Assembly: GCA_029239755.1 (NCBI GenBank)
Contig: JARBUI010000008.1
Coordinates: forward strand, 55,133 to 119,132
Direction of reading: 5' to 3'
Source: Clostridia bacterium
GTDB lineage: Bacteria > Bacillota > Clostridia > Lachnospirales > Cellulosilyticaceae
DNA: 64,000 nt
Positions 8,473-17,641 of the stretch are shown in pieces. The position numbers and the translations under genes are program-made. The notes under the pieces were generated by a model, which was not told the DNA's origin, searched no databases, and saw only the letters and a program-made list of their open reading frames with translations. Position 1 is the stretch's first letter. Each line of letters opens with the position of its first letter.

Positions 8473-10386
8473 ATGCATAATAATACTTTTGAAAAGTTAC
8501 AATACAATGAGCTTAAAAATATTGTAAAAGATTACTGCGTAAGCAGTCTAGGTAAAAAATTAATGGATCATTTAATGCCAAACGGCAGTAAGGCAGTTGT
8601 AGAAAATAGATTAAAGGAAACAAGTGAAGCAAGAAAGCTTTTTGACTATTCAGGAACGATTCCGCTCCAAGGAATTATGAATATAGAAGATATTATTCAG
8701 AAAGTTGAAAAAGACATTGTACTTGATGCAGAACTTTTAAGCTACGTGGCGGCTTTTTTAAGAGGATGCAGAAAAATCAAAAATTATATGAAGGATAAAA
8801 CATTTTATGCGCCTATTCTCTGCAGCTATAGCATGGGGATAGAAGAATTAAAAACATTAGAAGAAGAGATCGAGGCGGCGATCAAAAATAACAGAGTAGA
8901 TGATCATGCAAGCAGTGAATTAAAAAAAATACGCCGCCATATTGCACTTACAGAATCAAAAATAGAAGAAAAATTAGATAAATTTCTTAAGAACAGCCAA
9001 AATAAGATGTATATTCAAGAGTTCTTTATTAGCAAAAGACAAGAAAGGCTTACAGTCCCTATTAAGGCTGCATATAAAAATCAAGTATCAGGAACTGTAG
9101 TAGAGACTTCTTCAAAAGGGACAACAGTTTTCATCGAACCAAGTACTGTAAGTAAGCATACACAAGAACTTTTAGTGCTTAAGTCGGAAGAAGCGGTAGA
9201 AGAGTATAAAATACTTGCCTATTTAACCGGCTTTATACTAGAAAATATTGAGCAAATTAAACGCAACATTGAAGTAATGGGGCAGTATGATATGATTTTT
9301 GCCAAAGCTAAATATAGTAAATCAGTTGAGGGGATTATGCCCAAAGTAAATGATTATGGAAAGATTATTATTAAAGGGGGCAGGCATCCTCTGCTAAAAG
9401 GTCATGCAGTTCCTTTAGATTTTAAAATTGGTGAAGAGTTTAGAAGTCTTATTATTACAGGACCTAATGCAGGTGGGAAAACAATTGTACTCAAAACAGT
9501 AGGATTACTTACATTAGCTATGCAATCAGGATTTCATTTGCCAGCAGAAGAAGGAACTGAACTTTCTGTATTTGATAAAGTATTTGTTGATATTGGTGAC
9601 GATCAAAGTCTAGAAAATTCACTTAGTACTTTTTCTTCACATGTTAAAAATTTAGCAGGAATTATCAATGAAACCAATAAGTCAACGCTCCTGCTTTTTG
9701 ATGAAATAGGCAGCGGTACTGAGCCAAATGAAGGGGCAGCACTTGCTATAGCTATCTTAGAAGAAGTTTATCAAAAAGGAGCTATTACACTTGCAACAAC
9801 CCACTATGGAGAAATTAAAAATTTTTCGTCTAGTCATCCAGACTTTGAGAATGCAGCAATGATGTTTAATAGTGATACGCTTGAGCCGCTTTATAAACTC
9901 ATCCTAGGAAAATCAGGAGAAAGTAACGCTCTTTGGATTTCAAAGAAGATGGGTATACAGGAAAGGATTCTAATGCGTGCTGAAAACTATATCTCAAATA
10001 AGAATTATGATTTAAATTATGTAAATAAATCAAAGGTAAGGGTACCTAAAGAAATCTATCAAAAAACGGTTACTGAGAGTCAGATATATGATATGGGAGA
10101 TAAGGTATTTCTTACAGACTATAATGATTCAGGTATCGTTTATAAGCCAAAAGATAAATACAATAACCTAATCATTTTCTATGATAGACAGTTTATAGAA
10201 GTTAATGAAAAGCAGCTTAAGCTAGAGATTAAAGCTAAAGACCTTTATCCCGAAGGCTATGACCTAAATGCTATTTTTGTAGATTTTGCGGAAAGAAAAC
10301 TTGAAAAAGATATTCAACGAGGGTCAAAAAAAGCATTAAAGCGCATTCGAAAATATGGTATTGAATCTGTAAAGAGGGGCAAATAG
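8473..10386 (+). CDS. MutS2-like ATPase lacking the C-terminal Smr nuclease domain
   Basis: 637 residues from ATG at 8473, which has GAGGAG upstream and gives the family-typical N-terminus (TFEKLQYNELKNIVKDYCVSSLGKKL). The longer frame from 8407 adds residues with no homology. The N-terminal lever/clamp region with a coiled coil is followed by the MutS ATPase: Walker A GPNAGGKT (330-337), Walker B LLFDEIGSGTEP and TLATTHYGEIK. Bacillus-type MutS2 is about 780 residues and ends in a Smr domain. This protein ends after a lysine-rich tail with no Smr motif. MutS2 proteins act on recombination intermediates or rescue stalled ribosomes; the role of this short form is unclear. It may be a MutS2 paralogue. 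Confidence 0.85.
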   Translation: MHNNTFEKLQYNELKNIVKDYCVSSLGKKLMDHLMPNGSKAVVENRLKETSEARKLFDYSGTIPLQGIMNIEDIIQKVEKDIVLDAELLSYVAAFLRGCRKIKNYMKDKTFYAPILCSYSMGIEELKTLEEEIEAAIKNNRVDDHASSELKKIRRHIALTESKIEEKLDKFLKNSQNKMYIQEFFISKRQERLTVPIKAAYKNQVSGTVVETSSKGTTVFIEPSTVSKHTQELLVLKSEEAVEEYKILAYLTGFILENIEQIKRNIEVMGQYDMIFAKAKYSKSVEGIMPKVNDYGKIIIKGGRHPLLKGHAVPLDFKIGEEFRSLIITGPNAGGKTIVLKTVGLLTLAMQSGFHLPAEEGTELSVFDKVFVDIGDDQSLENSLSTFSSHVKNLAGIINETNKSTLLLFDEIGSGTEPNEGAALAIAILEEVYQKGAITLATTHYGEIKNFSSSHPDFENAAMMFNSDTLEPLYKLILGKSGESNALWISKKMGIQERILMRAENYISNKNYDLNYVNKSKVRVPKEIYQKTVTESQIYDMGDKVFLTDYNDSGIVYKPKDKYNNLIIFYDRQFIEVNEKQLKLEIKAKDLYPEGYDLNAIFVDFAERKLEKDIQRGSKKALKRIRKYGIESVKRGK

Positions 10387-10392
10387 GCATGA

Positions 10393-11322
10393 CTATTTAT
10401 ACTCTTTAAATGAAATAGAATAGGCATATGCTGTCGCAGTCATTCCAGCATACTTCTTAAAAATTTTACTAAAGTAGTAAGGATTATCAAAGCCCACCAG
10501 ATAACCTATATCAGTAAAGCTTAAATGACTAGAAGAAGCAATAAGTGCTTTGGCATGCTCGATACGAAGGCTATTTAAATAATCTATAATAGTCTGCCCG
10601 GTAAGTTCATTAAAAGTTCGATTTAAGTAGTTATAATTGATATCAAAAACACTGGCTAAAAGCGTACTTGTAATTTTCTGTGAATAGTGGGTATCAAGAT
10701 AACTTTTGGTCTCAATTGCGCGGCTTAAAGCCTTAGTTGGAGGATTGCTGCTGCTTAATAGTAAGTGACTAGCAAAGTCATGCGCAATATGAATTAGCAT
10801 CTCTTTTACCTTCAGAGATGCTATTTTTCTGTAGTTTTCATGCTTTTGATAAAAGCTGCTGTTAGCCGCTTCTAATAATGAAAATAGAGAAGATAAATGA
10901 TTAGGAGAATAATGTTTAGGAAAATAAAGTGCTAAAGAATCTGAAGCATTATACACATCGTAAGTATGGAGACTGCTCTCATAGGCATACTCACGGTTAT
11001 GTTTAAGTATGTCTTGTAAATGATGAAAAGCATCTTCAGCTAATCTATTTAAACCTTCAAAGCGAAAATGAATAAAATAGTAGTCCGAGCAGCTTGCTTT
11101 AAAACCAGAATGTTCTATAAATGGATCAAGCAAAAAAACATCGCCCTTCTTTAAAGTATAACAGGTATCAGCTTCTTGCATATAAAGGCAGCCAGACTGA
11201 AGTATATATAAAATATATTCATCAGCAGTACGTACGAAATGAGTCCATGGGGTATTGTAGGTCACGTGCCCCATGTATCTTACTATTAGTTTAGAATCAA
11301 TATTAGCTTCATATAAGAGCAT
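10393..11322 (-). CDS. AraC-family transcriptional regulator
   Basis: 309 residues from ATG at 11322, preceded by GAGGTG at good spacing; a TTG four codons earlier is less likely. The N-terminal half is a cupin-like sugar-binding domain (LLDPFIEHSGF region). The C-terminal ~100 residues hold two helix-turn-helix motifs (TSTLLASVFDINYNYLNRTF and FTDIGYLVGFDNPYYFSKIFKKYAGMT). The gene is divergent from the two GH13 glucosidase genes and probably activates them in response to a malto- or isomalto-sugar (inference). Its 3' end is only six bases from the stop of the convergent MutS2-like gene, with no separate terminator between them. Confidence 0.9.
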   Translation of the reverse strand: MLLYEANIDSKLIVRYMGHVTYNTPWTHFVRTADEYILYILQSGCLYMQEADTCYTLKKGDVFLLDPFIEHSGFKASCSDYYFIHFRFEGLNRLAEDAFHHLQDILKHNREYAYESSLHTYDVYNASDSLALYFPKHYSPNHLSSLFSLLEAANSSFYQKHENYRKIASLKVKEMLIHIAHDFASHLLLSSSNPPTKALSRAIETKSYLDTHYSQKITSTLLASVFDINYNYLNRTFNELTGQTIIDYLNSLRIEHAKALIASSSHLSFTDIGYLVGFDNPYYFSKIFKKYAGMTATAYAYSISFKEYK

Positions 11323-11494
11323 ACTGCACCTCAAAAAGTAGATATTTTATAAATAAAATCGAAATTGTACATTTATCATTATTATAGGCTATATTAAAAT
11401 AAAATCAAAGGATAATACCTTATTTTAAGTATATTTATAAGTAATATATGATAGTTTAAGTAGATTTTGTGTAAAAAAATAGGAGGTCATAGCT

Positions 11495-13183
11495 ATGGAG
11501 CGCAAGTGGTGGAAAGAAGGAGTAGTCTATCAAATTTATCCAAGGAGTTTTTATGATTCGAATGGAGATGGTATAGGAGATTTAAAAGGGATTATTGCTA
11601 AAATACCTTATCTTAAGGAACTAGGCATAGATATCATTTGGCTGAACCCTATTTATGCCTCTCCAAATGATGATAATGGGTATGATATCAGCGACTACAG
11701 ATCTATTTTAAAAGAATTTGGAAGCATGCAAGATTTCGAGAAGCTTCTTAATGCACTTCACCAGGCTGGTATCAAGCTTATCATGGATCTTGTAGTGAAT
11801 CACTCATCTGATGAACATCCCTGGTTTATTGAATCTAAGAGCAGTAAAACATCTCCGTATAGAGATTACTATATATGGAGAAAACCAAATGAAGAAGGCA
11901 AGGAACCTAATAACTGGCGGTCAGTATTCAGCGGCAGTGCTTGGCAGCTAGATGAGCAAACGGGGGAGTATTACCTGCATCTCTTCTCAAAAAAACAGCC
12001 AGACTTAAACTGGGAGAATGAGAAGGTCAGAAAAGAAGTTTATGATATGATGACTTGGTGGTTTGAAAAAGGAATTGATGGTTTCAGAATGGATGTTATT
12101 AATTTTATTTCTAAAGTAGATGGGCTTCCAAGTGCAAGTGAAGATAAGGTTGGAGCAGATGGCTATGCTTGGGGAGGCGAATACTTCGTAACAGGGCCTC
12201 GTGTTCACCAGTACTTGCAGGAAATGAATAAAGAAGTGCTCTCAAAATACGATATTATGACTGTTGGAGAAACAGGAGATGTATCTCCTGAAGATGGCAT
12301 GATGTTTACAGGCAGTGACAGGGATGAGCTGAATATGATCTTTCAGTTTGAACATGTGAATCTTGGTCAAGGCAAAGAAGGCAAATGGACACCTGAACCT
12401 TATAGGCTGACAGAACTTAAAACTATTATGGATAAGTGGCAGAAAAAGCTTCATGGTAAGGGATGGAACAGCCTATACTTTACTAATCATGATCAGCCAA
12501 GGCAAGTTTCTAAGTTTGGAAACGATACCATACACCGTAAGGAATCAGCAAAAATGTTAGCTACTTATTTGCATACACTGGAAGGGACGCCTTATATTTA
12601 TCAAGGTGAAGAAATAGGCATGACTAATGTACAGTTTGAGAGCTTAGACCAGTACAAGGATTTAGAGATTCTTAACAAATGGGAAGAGATTAAACATACA
12701 GGAACACTTACTGAAGAAGAGCTATTAAAAGGAGTCCATATAAATGGAAGAGATAATGCCAGAACACCTATGCAATGGGATGAAAGTCCAAATGCTGGAT
12801 TTACTACAGGTGAACCTTGGATAGGGGTTAATCCAAATTATAAGATGATTAATGTAGATGAATCTATTAAGGATACAGATTCTGTATTTCATTATTATAA
12901 AAAACTCCTGCAGTTACGTAAAGAACATCTTATTATGCCTTATGGTAAATATCAGCTCGTACTAGAAGATCATGAGCAAATTTATGCTTATACTAAAACA
13001 CTGGAAGATGAAAAGTGGATTGTTATACTTAACTTTGGAGATACAGAAGTTTTGTTTGAGATGCCTTTGGATATACAGATGAAAAATGCGAAACTTATAC
13101 TTGCAAACTATGTTACTGATGAAAGGGATAATCTAGATAAAATTATGTTAAAACCTTATGAAGCAAGAATTTATGCATTATAG
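11495..13183 (+). CDS. GH13 alpha-glucosidase, oligo-1,6-glucosidase type
   Basis: 562 residues, full-length GH13 subfamily 31 enzyme without signal peptide, so cytoplasmic. It begins with WWKEGVVYQIYPRSFYDSNG. The catalytic residues are nucleophile D200 (GFRMDVINFISK), acid/base E259 (VGETGD) and transition-state D333 (NHDQPR). The residue after the nucleophile is valine, which in this family is the known marker of alpha-1,6 specificity (isomaltose, limit dextrins), whereas alanine or threonine marks alpha-1,4 enzymes. The QPDLNWEN and NARTPMQWD segments are also typical. The ribosome site is AGGAGG. It is the first gene of a two-gene operon divergent from the AraC gene. Confidence 0.93.
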   Translation: MERKWWKEGVVYQIYPRSFYDSNGDGIGDLKGIIAKIPYLKELGIDIIWLNPIYASPNDDNGYDISDYRSILKEFGSMQDFEKLLNALHQAGIKLIMDLVVNHSSDEHPWFIESKSSKTSPYRDYYIWRKPNEEGKEPNNWRSVFSGSAWQLDEQTGEYYLHLFSKKQPDLNWENEKVRKEVYDMMTWWFEKGIDGFRMDVINFISKVDGLPSASEDKVGADGYAWGGEYFVTGPRVHQYLQEMNKEVLSKYDIMTVGETGDVSPEDGMMFTGSDRDELNMIFQFEHVNLGQGKEGKWTPEPYRLTELKTIMDKWQKKLHGKGWNSLYFTNHDQPRQVSKFGNDTIHRKESAKMLATYLHTLEGTPYIYQGEEIGMTNVQFESLDQYKDLEILNKWEEIKHTGTLTEEELLKGVHINGRDNARTPMQWDESPNAGFTTGEPWIGVNPNYKMINVDESIKDTDSVFHYYKKLLQLRKEHLIMPYGKYQLVLEDHEQIYAYTKTLEDEKWIVILNFGDTEVLFEMPLDIQMKNAKLILANYVTDERDNLDKIMLKPYEARIYAL

Positions 13184-13192
13184 GAGGCAGTT

Positions 13193-14845
13193 ATGAATTG
13201 GCAGAAAGAAGCAGTAGTCTATCAAATCTATCCACGCAGCTTTAAGGATTCAGATGGCGATGGAATAGGTGATTTGCGAGGGATTATTGAAAAGTTAGAC
13301 TACCTTAAAGATTTGGGGGTTGATGTGATATGGATTTGCCCTATATACGAATCCCCAAATGATGATAATGGGTATGATATTAGCCATTATGAATGTATTA
13401 TGACTGAGTTCGGTACAATGCAGGATTTTGATGAACTGCTTCAAAAAGTACATAAGAAGGGCATGAAGCTTCTAATGGATTTAGTTATCAATCATACTTC
13501 TGATCAACATCCGTGGTTTATAGAATCCAAGAGTTCCCAAAATAGTGCAAAAAGAGACTGGTATATTTGGCATGAAGGAAAAGAAGGGAGAGAGCCGAAT
13601 AACTGGGCAAGTATTTTTGGAGGGTCTGCTTGGGAATATGATGACGAGACAAAAGCTTATTACTTACATCTTTTCAGCAAAAAAATGCCTGATCTTAATT
13701 GGGAAAACCAAGAGGTAAGAGAAGCTCTTTATGCTATGATTAATAGATGGCTGGGAAAAGGTATAGATGGATTTAGAATAGATGCTATCAGCCATATTAA
13801 AAAAGAAGATTTTGAGGATATTTCAAATCCTAAAGGGCTGAAGTACGTTCCTTCTTTTACAAAGCATATGAATAAAGAAGGAATCCTCACTTTTTTACAA
13901 GAGCTAAAAGAAAATACGTTTGATAAGTATGATATTTTAACTGTAGGTGAAGCAAATGGGGTAAAGGCAGAAGAAGGAATCAGGTGGGTTGGAGAAACAG
14001 AAGGCAAGTTCACGATGATTTTCCAATTTGAACATTTGCATTTATGGAGCGAAGATGATGATAAACAATCTAAGATATATATACTAAAACAAGCTATGTC
14101 TAAATGGCAGACTGCTCTTGACCAAAAAGGTTGGAATGCTTTATACATAGAAAACCATGATCTTACAAGAGCGGTGTCAAGCCTTGGCAGTGACAGCCTT
14201 TACCTGGTACAAAGTGCTAAGGCATTAGGACTTATGTACTTTATGCAGCAAGGAACTCCTTTTATTTATCAAGGACAAGAATTAGGTATGACTAATAGTT
14301 CTTTTAAGACTATACAGGATCATAGGGATATTGCAACGATTAACCGCTACTATGAAGATATGAATAAGGGTATTGATACAAAGGAAGCTTTGATGAAAGT
14401 GTCCTCAGTTTCAAGAGATCATTCTAGAACACCTATGCAGTGGAGTCCAGATAAGCATGCAGGTTTTACAAATGGAACCCCATGGATAAAAGTGAATGAG
14501 AATTATAAATTTCTTAATGCATCAACTGAAGCCAAGGATGAAGATTCAGTTCTGAATTTTTATAAAAAAATGATATGGCTAAGAAAAAAACATAAAACTC
14601 TAATATATGGAGCATTTACGTTGCTCCTCGAAGAAGATAAGCAAATCTATGCCTACACAAGAAAAGATCCAGAAGGTGAGTATCTCATTATTTGTAATCT
14701 GTCGGATAAGGAAGCAGCTTTTAGTGCGGATTTTTTTCTTAGAGAAAAGCAATTACTGCTAAATAGTTATCCTAAAGAAGATATTAAGCACGTAAGTGAT
14801 TCAAAGTTAAGACCTTACGAGGCTAGACTTTATAAAATACTCTAA
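13193..14845 (+). CDS. GH13 alpha-glucosidase, alpha-1,4 (maltase-like) type
   Basis: 550 residues, nine bases after the preceding glucosidase, with GGAGG before ATG. It is a paralogue with the same start (WQKEAVVYQIYPRSFKDSDG) and the same catalytic set: D197 (GFRIDAISHIKK), E253 (VGEANG) and D323 (ENHDLTRAVS). Here the residue after the nucleophile is alanine, the signature seen in alpha-1,4-specific glucosidases, so the pair should together split both linkages of starch or glycogen oligosaccharides in the cytoplasm. Sucrose or trehalose-6-phosphate activity cannot be excluded from sequence. No transporter gene is linked. Confidence 0.92.
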   Translation: MNWQKEAVVYQIYPRSFKDSDGDGIGDLRGIIEKLDYLKDLGVDVIWICPIYESPNDDNGYDISHYECIMTEFGTMQDFDELLQKVHKKGMKLLMDLVINHTSDQHPWFIESKSSQNSAKRDWYIWHEGKEGREPNNWASIFGGSAWEYDDETKAYYLHLFSKKMPDLNWENQEVREALYAMINRWLGKGIDGFRIDAISHIKKEDFEDISNPKGLKYVPSFTKHMNKEGILTFLQELKENTFDKYDILTVGEANGVKAEEGIRWVGETEGKFTMIFQFEHLHLWSEDDDKQSKIYILKQAMSKWQTALDQKGWNALYIENHDLTRAVSSLGSDSLYLVQSAKALGLMYFMQQGTPFIYQGQELGMTNSSFKTIQDHRDIATINRYYEDMNKGIDTKEALMKVSSVSRDHSRTPMQWSPDKHAGFTNGTPWIKVNENYKFLNASTEAKDEDSVLNFYKKMIWLRKKHKTLIYGAFTLLLEEDKQIYAYTRKDPEGEYLIICNLSDKEAAFSADFFLREKQLLLNSYPKEDIKHVSDSKLRPYEARLYKIL

Positions 14846-14897
14846 TGGATAGTTCTGCTGCTTATGGCAAGTTATTTCCTAGGAAATGAAATATAAG

Positions 14898-14948
14898 AAA
14901 GAGTGGGTAAAAAGCCTAAGTTAATTCAGCTTTTACTCACTCTTTTTT
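14898..14948. terminator. bidirectional terminator between the glucosidase operon and the OadB-like gene
   Basis: A long stem (AAAGAGTGGGTAAAAAGC against GCTTTTACTCACTCTTT, minor mismatch) has T-runs in both directions and serves the two convergent genes. Confidence 0.88.
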
Positions 14949-14984
14949 ATGTTTAGATGCTATAGATATAGAGTACGTACTATA

Positions 14985-16190
14985 CTATTTTATTAGGGGA
15001 ATAAGTGTTACATAAACTCCTGTAAGTATAGCTGTTGTAATAACGCCGCAGATATTTGCACCCATGGCATATTGAAGAACATAACTATATTTATTGGCCT
15101 TATGTACTTCTTTTTGAGCAACCTTAGCAGTTGTAGGAACACAAGAAACACCTGCAATACCTATAACGGGATTAAAGTTTTTACGGTTTGCAAAGTAAAC
15201 AATATACCCCCCAATAATTCCTCCTATACCTGATATAAGCAAGGAAAGCATTCCAAGTATAAGGAGTGTTAAGATCTTAGGATTAAGAATAGTACTTGCT
15301 TCACAGAGGACGCCTAACATAAGTCCTAAGAAAAATGTTGCACCATATAAAAATCCATTTTCAATAAGTTTTGCATATCGATCAAGCCCAGATTCTCTAA
15401 CAGCGATGCCTATAAAAAAGCTTAAGAAAAGAGGTGCAGCTACTGGAAACAAGAAACATAATAAAGTATTAGCTATAACAGCAAAAATAAGTTTCTCTTT
15501 TGAAGAAATATTATGAAATTTACTTGTCTTAACTGTAGCTGCTCTTAAATGTTTTGGAATGAGGAGTCTTATAAGATAAGGATAGCCACCATAAGTTAAA
15601 CTAAGATAAAGATAAGCTACAATAGTAATCGGAACGAATAAGTCTTTAGCAAGCATAAGAGAAGTATAAAGTACCATTGGACCGTCTGCTCCGCCGATTA
15701 AAGAAACTGCTGCTGCTTCTCCATAATTAAGCCCCATAGCTGTTGCAATAGGAAAAGTTGCAACCGTTCCGAGTTCTGCAAACATGGCAATAAGCATACT
15801 TGTAAAGGGATATCTAAGTAAAAAGCCAATATCAGTTATAACGCCTATCCCCATAAAAACAATGCAGGCTATTAGCCCGTTGCTAAACATAAAGGTATAA
15901 ATAGGCTGAAGAAAATCTATTTGAAGAATATTCATTAGAGCATTAGTATCACTAACCATTGGATCTATAAAGATAGTCCCTGTTGTACTACCAGTTAAGA
16001 AGAGTACTCCTGCATTAACTGCTGACATACCAAAGCCCATGGGAATCATGATAAGAGGTTCTAAGATCTCTTTACTGCCTAGGTAGACAAGCAGTATACC
16101 GAGTGTAACTAGAAAGATTCTAAAAAGAGCAATTTTATAATCTTGGGCAAACAAAGTAGAAATGCCTTGAAATATATCTAGTATATTCAT
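14985..16190 (-). CDS. OadB-like sodium-pump membrane subunit (decarboxylase beta subunit family), orphan
   Basis: 401 residues, highly hydrophobic with about 9-11 helices. Family motifs include GGADGPMVLYTSLMLAKDL (the Asp of the GADGP segment is involved in sodium transport in OadB), the amphipathic loop TYGGYPYLIRLLIPKHLR, and a C-terminal GVSCVPTTAKVAQKE helix with AMGANICGVI. OadB/MmdB/GcdB couple decarboxylation of a biotin-bound carboxyl group to sodium export. No carboxyltransferase alpha subunit or biotin carrier is in the window, so the chemical partner is unknown or unlinked. Two tiny membrane genes lie immediately upstream on the same strand, and a LysR regulator is divergent. AGGAG precedes ATG. 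Confidence 0.85.
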   Translation of the reverse strand: MNILDIFQGISTLFAQDYKIALFRIFLVTLGILLVYLGSKEILEPLIMIPMGFGMSAVNAGVLFLTGSTTGTIFIDPMVSDTNALMNILQIDFLQPIYTFMFSNGLIACIVFMGIGVITDIGFLLRYPFTSMLIAMFAELGTVATFPIATAMGLNYGEAAAVSLIGGADGPMVLYTSLMLAKDLFVPITIVAYLYLSLTYGGYPYLIRLLIPKHLRAATVKTSKFHNISSKEKLIFAVIANTLLCFLFPVAAPLFLSFFIGIAVRESGLDRYAKLIENGFLYGATFFLGLMLGVLCEASTILNPKILTLLILGMLSLLISGIGGIIGGYIVYFANRKNFNPVIGIAGVSCVPTTAKVAQKEVHKANKYSYVLQYAMGANICGVITTAILTGVYVTLIPLIK

Positions 16191-16216
16191 ATTTTCTCCT
16201 AACTTTTTGTATGAGT

Positions 16217-16363
16217 TTAATGTAGTTCGTTTTTGTCCGCAGCCGGTGTGTTAGAAAACTTTCTAATAGCAAAGAGCATGATTTTAATGAGTACTGCCAT
16301 AAAAAGAGATATAACAAAGCCAAGTCCAAAAACTTGAAGTGGTATTAAGAATGAATAAGACAT
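16217..16363 (-). CDS. 48-residue single-span membrane protein, OadG-like
   Basis: ATG at 16363 has a perfect AAGGAGG six bases upstream, overlapping the stop of the preceding small gene. The peptide has one membrane helix (LQVFGLGFVISLFMAVLIKI) preceded by a few residues and followed by a short basic tail (RKFSN, then polar C-terminus). Size, topology and position directly before an OadB-like gene match the gamma/delta (OadG) subunit, which stabilises the beta subunit in known pumps. A longer frame from 16522 exists but lacks a good start signal. The family call is inference from context. Confidence 0.75.
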   Translation of the reverse strand: MSYSFLIPLQVFGLGFVISLFMAVLIKIMLFAIRKFSNTPAADKNELH

Positions 16364-16374
16364 GCCTGACCTCC

Positions 16375-16476
16375 TTAGCTTAGTTCGCTTCTGATATTTG
16401 TAACATAAATAAAAGCTATTGCAGTTAAAGCAAAAGCACCAACTAACATTTGAATCATTGAAATATGCATAGTCAC
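16375..16476 (-). CDS. 33-residue putative membrane peptide at the head of the OadB-like operon
   Basis: GTG at 16476 follows GGAGGG with a seven-base spacing. The frame runs 33 codons to TAA at 16375-16377, and that TAA overlaps the ribosome site of the next gene. The product has one hydrophobic helix (MIQMLVGAFALTAIAFIYV) and a short tail NIRSELS. Tight packing, a strong ribosome site and a coherent membrane span argue that it is a real gene, probably a tiny subunit or regulator of the OadB-like protein. I do not recognise a family. Confidence 0.6.
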   Translation of the reverse strand: MTMHISMIQMLVGAFALTAIAFIYVTNIRSELS

Positions 16477-16679
16477 GAATAATCCCTCCACATTGATAAA
16501 TTTTATACAATTTGTAAGCCACTTTTATTATAGGTATAATTGATATATAATGCTAATATATAATATTAAAGTAAGGTATATATTTTGTTTATAATAAAAC
16601 TTTTTAAAATAGGGGTAGAATGATTTTGAAAATTAATATTGACTAAGAATAATGAATTTATTTAAAAGGAGCATTTATT

Positions 16680-17588
16680 ATGGATGTACATTACTTAAAA
16701 CTATTCAATATAGTTGCTGCTCACGAGAGTTACACAAAAGCTGCTGGATTATTACATATTAGTCAGCCTGCATTATCTATTCAAATAAAAAAGCTGGAAG
16801 AAGAACTTGATCTTAAGTTATTTGATAAAGTAGGCAATAAGGTTATCCTAAATGAGAATGGGAAAATACTTTTTAACTATACACAAAAGATATTTGGCAT
16901 GTTGGATGAAGCAGAAGCTATCTTAGTCAATAAGAGAAAGTTTATTGGAGGATCTATTAATATTGGAGGAAGCAATACACCGGGAGCTTATATTTTGCCT
17001 CATATTATAGGAGCTTTCAAAAAGCAATATCCTTTTGTAAAGATAAACTTACATATCTCAAATACAGATGACATCGGTCATCTCATAGAAGAAGGTTCCT
17101 TAGATTTTGCAGTTAATGGAGGGGATATGGTTTATAATAACAATGTGTATACAGAAAAGTTGATGGAAGATAAGCTTGTTATTGTTGCGTCATCCGAGTC
17201 CAGTTTCAGCAACAAAAAGTATATGGAGGTATCTGAACTTCAGTCCATGCAATTTATTGTTCACGAAAATAATTCACAGCTTTACAGGGTAGTTAAAAAG
17301 TTCATTGATGAATTTGAACTTTCTACGAAAAAGATTGTAATGAACTTTGGACATATAGATGCGATTAAGCAAGCGGTGATCGCTAATCTTGGAGTATCAC
17401 TTATTCCTCTTTCGGCTATTCAATTAGAACTTAAAATGGGGCTTATAAAAGAACTTCGTCTCAATAATAAAACATTAGTTTATCCGTATAGTCTTATTTA
17501 TAATAAAAATAAATACTTATCTCCGGCAACGCTGGAGATGATAAAAATGGTAAGAGATATGATGCAAAGCGAGTATCAAGAAGTATAG
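16680..17588 (+). CDS. LysR-family transcriptional regulator
   Basis: 302 residues, the usual LysR length. The N-terminal winged helix (residues 1-60) is standard: YLKLFNIVAAHESYTKAAGLL, then SQPALSIQIKKLEEELDLKLFD. Residues about 90-300 form the periplasmic-binding-like effector domain. AAAGGAG lies eight bases before ATG. The gene is divergent from the three-gene OadB-like operon with a 203-base intergenic region rich in short AT palindromes, so it most likely controls that operon and itself. The effector is unknown; a carboxylic acid would fit. Confidence 0.9.
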   Translation: MDVHYLKLFNIVAAHESYTKAAGLLHISQPALSIQIKKLEEELDLKLFDKVGNKVILNENGKILFNYTQKIFGMLDEAEAILVNKRKFIGGSINIGGSNTPGAYILPHIIGAFKKQYPFVKINLHISNTDDIGHLIEEGSLDFAVNGGDMVYNNNVYTEKLMEDKLVIVASSESSFSNKKYMEVSELQSMQFIVHENNSQLYRVVKKFIDEFELSTKKIVMNFGHIDAIKQAVIANLGVSLIPLSAIQLELKMGLIKELRLNNKTLVYPYSLIYNKNKYLSPATLEMIKMVRDMMQSEYQEV

Positions 17589-17594
17589 AAATTA

Positions 17595-17633
17595 AAAAAC
17601 AGAGAGAAGATTAATCACTTCTCTCTGTTTTTA
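17595..17633. terminator. bidirectional terminator between LysR and the S1C protease gene
   Basis: A perfect stem AAAACAGAGAGAAG / CTTCTCTCTGTTTT with an eight-base loop lies between two convergent genes and has T-runs on both sides. Confidence 0.92.
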
Positions 17634-17641
17634 GGCTAATA

